A program made the translations under genes and the position numbers. Shown one piece after another: positions 58,790-64,000 of a stretch of 64,000 nt of DNA; position 1 is the first letter of the stretch, and the number at the start of each line of letters is the position of its first letter. Source of the DNA: an uncultured Flavobacteriaceae bacterium (GTDB taxonomy: Bacteria; Bacteroidota; Bacteroidia; Flavobacteriales; Flavobacteriaceae); contig CANNAN010000001.1 in NCBI GenBank assembly GCA_947502635.1, positions 558,001 through 622,000 on the forward strand, in the 5' to 3' direction. The notes beneath the pieces were generated by a model. That model was not told the origin of the DNA. It saw only the letters and a program-made list of their open reading frames with translations, and did not search any database.

Positions 58790-60454
58790 TTAGAGTTTAT
58801 TTACTTCAATATAAAAATCGCGATCCACTTCAAAAGATATGATTTTTAATTCTGATGTTATTGTTTTCCAATCAGATTTCGGAAAGAGCCATTGGTCATT
58901 TCCATTAATAGTCACTTGAACTGGCATATCAAATTTATCAACAATGTGTGTCCAACGATATTTCAATTCATTATTGTCAATAGAATATTCCAATGTTGGA
59001 ATTTTTGTTGTCCTTAGATATTGATTAAAAAATTCTGTTAGATCAATACCTGTTTGTTTACTTAAGTAATTTTCGATTTGTTGTGTAGTAACTGTTTGGT
59101 GAAAGAAATCTTTATTTAATCCACGTAAAATTTGGCGCCACTTTTCATCATCTTCAATAAGTTGTCTGAGCGTATGCAGCATGTTGGCACCTTTAAAATA
59201 CATATCACTTGAACCTCCATTATTAACATTATAATGTCCTATTAAAGGTCTGTCGTTTAAGATTTTTCTACGTGTACCAATAACATACTCAGCTGCCGCT
59301 TTTTTACCATAATAGTAATCCAAAAACAGGTTTTCAGAATAGGTTGTAAAGCTTTCATGAATCCACATGTCTGCTATATCTTTACTAGTAATATTATTAG
59401 CAAACCATTCATGTCCAGATTCATGTATAATAATAAAATCAAATTTCAACCCCCATCCTGTATCAGATAAATCACTGCCTAAATAACCTTTTTTATATTG
59501 ATTACCGTAGGTTATACAGCTTTGATGCTCCATGCCCAAATAAGGCACTTCTACCAATTTAAAACTATCGGCATAAAAAGGATACTGGCCAAACCAATGC
59601 TCGAAAGCTTTCATCATTTTAGGGGCATCTTTAAAATGTTCTTTGGCTTTGTCTAAGTTATCTTTTAAAACATAATAATTAAGATCCAAGCGACCTCCTT
59701 GTCCATTATAAACCTCAGAAAAATTAACATAGTCACCAATGTTTATATTGACTCCGTAATTATTTATAGGGTTTTTAACAAACCAACGGTATGTTTTTGA
59801 ATCTGTATATTGTTCTACACGTTTTAATCTGCCATTAGAAATATTCATCAAACCTTTGGGAACATTAACGCTAATAAGCATACTATCTACTTCATCATAC
59901 ATATGATCTTTGCAAGGCCACCATACACTAGCTCCGAGACCTTGACAAGATGAAGCTATAAAATGGTTACCATTTTGGTCTTTTTTCCATGAAATTCCAC
60001 CATCCCAAGGCGCTCTAACAGCTTCTTTAGGAGTGCCTTCATAATGAACTTCAATAGTATTTATAGTACCTGTTTTTTGCTTTTCAAGAAGATTTATAAA
60101 ATGAGCATTACCATCATGTTTTATACTTAATTCTTTACCATTTTGAATGGCTTTGGTAAGGTTTAATGGTGTTTGTAAATCAATTTGCATCACCGAATAA
60201 TCTTCTAAAACAGTATAATGAATGGTGTTTTTTCCTGAAATAAATTTTTTGTCAGGATCTACTTTGATATCCAGATGATAATAGTTTAAATCCCACCAAG
60301 AGCGTTCAGGAGTTATAGAACCTCTTAAAGTATCTTGTCTTGTGAAATTATTTTTCTCTGAAAGTATTTCTTGAGCACTCAAAGAAAAACATGAAATTAT
60401 TGAAAAAAAGAGTAGTAGATGTAAACGATCGAACATTATTTTTACTTTGTTCAA
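58790..60454 (-). CDS. M1 family metallopeptidase
   Basis: YLGMEHQSCITYGN (GxMEN-like) and FIIIHESGHEWFANNITSKDIADMWIHESFTTYSENL (HExxH-18-E). Confidence 0.95.
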   Translation of the reverse strand: MNKVKIMFDRLHLLLFFSIISCFSLSAQEILSEKNNFTRQDTLRGSITPERSWWDLNYYHLDIKVDPDKKFISGKNTIHYTVLEDYSVMQIDLQTPLNLTKAIQNGKELSIKHDGNAHFINLLEKQKTGTINTIEVHYEGTPKEAVRAPWDGGISWKKDQNGNHFIASSCQGLGASVWWPCKDHMYDEVDSMLISVNVPKGLMNISNGRLKRVEQYTDSKTYRWFVKNPINNYGVNINIGDYVNFSEVYNGQGGRLDLNYYVLKDNLDKAKEHFKDAPKMMKAFEHWFGQYPFYADSFKLVEVPYLGMEHQSCITYGNQYKKGYLGSDLSDTGWGLKFDFIIIHESGHEWFANNITSKDIADMWIHESFTTYSENLFLDYYYGKKAAAEYVIGTRRKILNDRPLIGHYNVNNGGSSDMYFKGANMLHTLRQLIEDDEKWRQILRGLNKDFFHQTVTTQQIENYLSKQTGIDLTEFFNQYLRTTKIPTLEYSIDNNELKYRWTHIVDKFDMPVQVTINGNDQWLFPKSDWKTITSELKIISFEVDRDFYIEVNKL

Positions 60455-60491
60455 AATTAAATAAAAAGGTTCTTAATAGTTTGTTAATGTT

Positions 60492-61826
60492 TTAATCTCT
60501 AAAAACTTTATTGGGAAATACCACAACACTTTCGAATTCGTTTTCACTAATAGAAGCTATTCCGAAAAAATAATTATCAATAATAATACCATCTAGTGTG
60601 AATTCTGAAACATCTCCAACATACCTACTATGATCCCAAGTGGCTGAAGTAGTGTCTCTCCAGTAAATTTTATAACCTTTAGCTCCGTCGACTTTTTTCC
60701 ATTTAAATTTTACAGAAGGTGCTACGATCCCTCCAATACTAACATTTTGTGGCGCTGGAGGAGCAGAAGCTAAACTAGCCATGTTTATAGCGTTTACAGA
60801 GGTGAGCTTTTTGGCATAATCGAAATTCACATGCTCAATAACATCACCATATTTTATACCATTTTCTTCACGAATATCTTGATGTTGTTGTGTGTAATTT
60901 TCATGAGCTTCCATGATACGAATACCAGCATAACCTAAGTCATTAAAGGGACGATGATGACCACCACGACCAAACCTGTCTAACCTATATATCATCATAG
61001 GATTCATTTCAGGCATATATGCTTTTGTGGTTTTATAAACATAACGCGCCAATTGGCGGGAAATACCATCTATTTCACCACCATAAAATCTGCGGAGTCT
61101 CCTTTCCTGCTCTGTTTCGTTTGGAGGAACAGGTTCGGAAAATATTCTAAAAGTTCTATTATCAATCACACCATCAACACCTTTAATATTGCCTATCATA
61201 TCATTGTTAAAAACTCCAATAATGTCCCATTTTTTTTCTTGAGCGTATTTTGCTAATCCTGCACCACCAAAAAGACCCTGCTCTTCACCAGATAAGCCTA
61301 CATAAATTATGCTACTATCAAATTTATATTTAGATAAAACTCTGGCAGTTTCAATAGTCCCAGCCATACCAGAAGCATTATCATTTGCCCCAGGAGCATC
61401 GGTAGTAAAATCCATGGTATTGCTGGCACGGGAATCAATATCACCACTCATAATGATATATCGATTCGGATATTTAGTACCCTTTTGAATAGCTATAACA
61501 TTAACCACCCAGGCATCATGAGGCACACGATCATTATTTTTTTTGGTAACAAAATCTTTTTGAAAAAAGACATTCAGACAATTATTACAGTCTTTTGATA
61601 TGGTTTCAAATTCTGATTTTATCCACCGTCTCGCAGCTCCTATACCTCTGGTGTTTGAAATGGTGTCACTAAAAGTATTTCTTGTTCCAAAATTTACTAA
61701 AGTTTGAATATCTTGCTTAATACGTTCAGATGAAACAGTGTTAATAATATCATACAGTAGTTCGTTGGTTTGTGCAGATAAGAACGAACTAAAAAATAGC
61801 AATAAGCTCATAATAGTTAGTTTCAT
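60492..61826 (-). CDS. M28 family metallopeptidase with C-terminal fibronectin type III-like region
   Basis: YIIMSGDIDSRASNTMDFTTDAPGANDNASGMAGTIETARVLSKYKFDSSIIYVGLSGEEQGLFGG; C-terminal FKWKKVDGAKGYKIYWRDT. Confidence 0.93.
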   Translation of the reverse strand: MKLTIMSLLLFFSSFLSAQTNELLYDIINTVSSERIKQDIQTLVNFGTRNTFSDTISNTRGIGAARRWIKSEFETISKDCNNCLNVFFQKDFVTKKNNDRVPHDAWVVNVIAIQKGTKYPNRYIIMSGDIDSRASNTMDFTTDAPGANDNASGMAGTIETARVLSKYKFDSSIIYVGLSGEEQGLFGGAGLAKYAQEKKWDIIGVFNNDMIGNIKGVDGVIDNRTFRIFSEPVPPNETEQERRLRRFYGGEIDGISRQLARYVYKTTKAYMPEMNPMMIYRLDRFGRGGHHRPFNDLGYAGIRIMEAHENYTQQHQDIREENGIKYGDVIEHVNFDYAKKLTSVNAINMASLASAPPAPQNVSIGGIVAPSVKFKWKKVDGAKGYKIYWRDTTSATWDHSRYVGDVSEFTLDGIIIDNYFFGIASISENEFESVVVFPNKVFRD

Positions 61827-61900
61827 ATTTTATCTAATTTATTTAGTATAATGAGGGTTTAACATAACTAGATTTAAAAGATACAGTAATGTGAAATATA

Positions 61901-61942
61901 AAAAAAATAAAAGCGCCCCGAAAATAAATCCAAAGCGCTTTT
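61901..61942 (-). terminator. Rho-independent terminator of acyl-CoA dehydrogenase (minus strand)
   Basis: AAAAGCGC (61909-61916) / GCGCTTTT (61935-61942); on the minus strand the stem is followed by ATTTTTTT. Confidence 0.75.
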
Positions 61943-61976
61943 AAAATTGAGTTAGTCACAAATTATGTCATTTATA

Positions 61977-63788
61977 CTAAAAACAGTATTTATTTTCTTT
62001 AATCACTTTTTCGGCAATAATATGTCTTAATTCAATGATGTTTGGCATATTAACATACTTGATATAACGTTTCAATCCCATAAGCATCATACGTTGCTCA
62101 TCGCCAGTAGAGAATGAAATGATGGAGTGTTTGCCAGCTGTTTCAATAACATCAATAGCATGGAATAAGTTTAGTTTTGCCATAGCTATTTGCTCTTTAG
62201 CATGGTCTTCACCTTCTTTTTTTGCTATTTTCTCTGCACGGAGAATGGCAGATTCAGCTAAATAGATTTGAATTAATATATCTGATGCAGCCAACATTAA
62301 TTGCTGCTGTTCTTCAATTTTTTCACCGTATTTCTGTAAAGCGGCTCCAGCTACCATTAAGAAGAGTTTTTTTAGATTCTTTATGATATTTTTTTCTTCA
62401 GAAAATAATTCAGAATAATCAGGTACGTCAAAAGATGGAATACCTACCAATTCATCTTTAACTGCCATGGCAGGTGTTAAAACATCTACATGCCCTTTCA
62501 TAGCTTTTTTGATAAGCATACCTATTGAAAGCATTCTGTTTATTTCATTGGTACCTTCGTAAATTCTTGCTATACGGGCATCCCTCCATGCAGATTCAAT
62601 TGGCGTTTCTTCCGAAAAGCCCATGCCTCCAAAGATTTGAATACCTTCATCTGTACACCTTTGCGTATATTCTGAAACAGCCACTTTTAGAATAGAACAT
62701 TCAATAGCATATTCTTCTACACCTTTTAGTTCAGCTTCTTGATGTGTATCCTTTCCATTATTTTTTCTAAGGTCAATACGCTCTTCAATATTTTTCGCAG
62801 CTCTATAACTACCAGCTTCACCAACCCAACAATTAGTAGCCATTTCTGCTATTTTCTGGCGAATTGCACCAAAACTGGAAATGGGTGTTTTAAATTGAAT
62901 TCGTTCATTGGCATATTTAACAGATTCTGTAATAGTACGCCTTTGGGCATCTAAACATGCAGCTGCTAATTTAATTCTGCCTACATTTAAAGCATTCATA
63001 GCTATTTTGAAGCCATTTCCTCTTGTAGATAACATATTTTCAATAGGAACGACAGTGTCATTGAAGAATACTTGTCTTGTTGACGATGCGCGAATCCCTA
63101 ATTTGTGTTCTTCTTCACCCATGGTAATGCCATTAGGTTTTTCTGGGTCATATTCAACAATAAATCCTGTAATATTTTTATCGTCTTCGATACGTGCAAA
63201 AACGATCATTAAACTACAAAAACCAGCATTAGAAATCCACATTTTTTGTCCAGTAATACTGTAACTTTTTCCATCAGCAGCAAGTACTGCTTTGGTTTTA
63301 CCAGAATTGGCATCACTACCAGCGCTAGGTTCTGTTAAGCAATAGGCGCCAAACCATTCACCAGAAGCCAATTTTGGAACATATTTTTGCTTTTGCTCTT
63401 CGGTACCATAAAGAGTAATAGGCATCGTTCCTATTCCAGTATGTGCTCCAAATGCCGTACTAAACGAGCCGGTAGCTCCAGAAATATAATCACAAACTAG
63501 CATGGTATCTACAAAGCCCATACCCATACCACCGTATGCTTCGGGAACTGAAACACTTAAAAATCCGAGCTCTCCAGCTTTTCGCATACAGGATTCGGTT
63601 AATGCATAATCCTTTTTTTCAAATTGTGCTTTATTAACCCAAATTTCTCTATCAACAAATTCAGTGACAGCTTCTTTCATCATCAGCTGATCTTCATTGA
63701 AATCTTCGGGGGTGAATATATCTTCACAATTGGTTTCTTTAACTAAGAATTGTCCGCCGCGTAAAATATCTTTTTTTGTTGCTTCCAT
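61977..63788 (-). CDS. Acyl-CoA dehydrogenase family protein
   Basis: GAYCLTEPSAGSDANSGKTKA, KMWISNAGF, GRIKLAAACLDAQRRT, GIQIFGGMGFSEETPIESAWRDARIARIYEGTNEINRML. Confidence 0.97.
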   Translation of the reverse strand: MEATKKDILRGGQFLVKETNCEDIFTPEDFNEDQLMMKEAVTEFVDREIWVNKAQFEKKDYALTESCMRKAGELGFLSVSVPEAYGGMGMGFVDTMLVCDYISGATGSFSTAFGAHTGIGTMPITLYGTEEQKQKYVPKLASGEWFGAYCLTEPSAGSDANSGKTKAVLAADGKSYSITGQKMWISNAGFCSLMIVFARIEDDKNITGFIVEYDPEKPNGITMGEEEHKLGIRASSTRQVFFNDTVVPIENMLSTRGNGFKIAMNALNVGRIKLAAACLDAQRRTITESVKYANERIQFKTPISSFGAIRQKIAEMATNCWVGEAGSYRAAKNIEERIDLRKNNGKDTHQEAELKGVEEYAIECSILKVAVSEYTQRCTDEGIQIFGGMGFSEETPIESAWRDARIARIYEGTNEINRMLSIGMLIKKAMKGHVDVLTPAMAVKDELVGIPSFDVPDYSELFSEEKNIIKNLKKLFLMVAGAALQKYGEKIEEQQQLMLAASDILIQIYLAESAILRAEKIAKKEGEDHAKEQIAMAKLNLFHAIDVIETAGKHSIISFSTGDEQRMMLMGLKRYIKYVNMPNIIELRHIIAEKVIKENKYCF

Positions 63789-63789
63789 T

Positions 63790-63895
63790 TTTCCTAACCC
63801 TAACCCTTTCCAAAGGAAAGAGAACTTGTGGGTGCTTTTTAATTAATAATTTATTTTCAATTGTTCCTCCCTTTAGGGGAGGTTAGGTGGGGCTT
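63790..63895. repeat. Composite intercistronic hairpin element, copy 2
   Basis: Minus strand CCCCACCTAACCTCCCCTAAAGGGAGGAAC...CTCTTTCCTTTGGAAAGGGTTAGGGTTAGGAAAA-ATG. Confidence 0.7.
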
Positions 63896-64000
63896 CTAAT
63901 TTAAAAATTCGAAAATCCCACAAGCGCCTTGACCAGTACCTACGCACATGGTGACAGCACCATATTTTCCTTTCATATCGCGTTTACGCATTTCATCAAA
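63896..64000 (-). CDS. C-terminal end of acetyl-CoA C-acyltransferase (thiolase), truncated by window end
   Basis: Minus-strand translation FDEMRKRDMKGKYGAVTMCVGTGQGACGIFEFLN*; thiolase C-terminal CVGTGQGACGIFE motif. Not in the ORF track. Confidence 0.88.
   Translation of the reverse strand, partial: FDEMRKRDMKGKYGAVTMCVGTGQGACGIFEFLN

Noticed and set aside
62739-63264. Plus-strand ORFs 62739..62954 and 62908..63264
   Set aside because: Antisense to acyl-CoA dehydrogenase motifs, with no domain.

Overview
AT-rich, gene-dense chromosomal window from a marine-type Bacteroidetes/Flavobacteriia organism. This is inferred from TAnnTTTG-type promoters, T9SS C-terminal sorting domains, a SusA/SusB-like starch locus and a fused CcoNO oxidase. 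Left to right it holds: the 3' part of an alpha-glucan utilisation operon (GH65 end, GH97, three GH13 lipoproteins); a ThuA / AraC / PQQ-dehydrogenase-cytochrome c-DUF1080 region that may act on 3-keto-glycosides; a secreted beta-helix protein; a PadR-PspC-GIN (DUF2807) cluster; assorted small conserved genes; GH39; YceI and hemN; USP; a cyclase and an SDR/AhpD-like/amine-oxidase/AraC group; a complete cbb3 oxidase cluster (safE, fixH, ccoG, ccoP, ccoQ, ccoNO, ccoS, ccoI) next to an Fnr-type regulator; a sortilin-like propeller plus S9 peptidase pair; a VWA-MoxR pair; a sucrose-metabolism cluster (SPP-glycosidase fusion, SPS-like, fructokinase); GH8; M1 and M28 peptidases; and an acyl-CoA dehydrogenase followed by a thiolase end. 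The most interesting non-coding signals are three ATGAY-N4-RTCAT palindromes, each at the same spacing (29.5 bp) from a TAnnTTTG-like element, at hemN, ccoS and ccoI; a decayed tandem copy of the fixH 3' end; a structured RNA-like intergenic element at 35400-35480; a family of related palindromic 3'-intergenic elements; and two copies of a composite intercistronic hairpin element abutting start codons. No rRNA, tRNA, CRISPR array or transposase was recognised.
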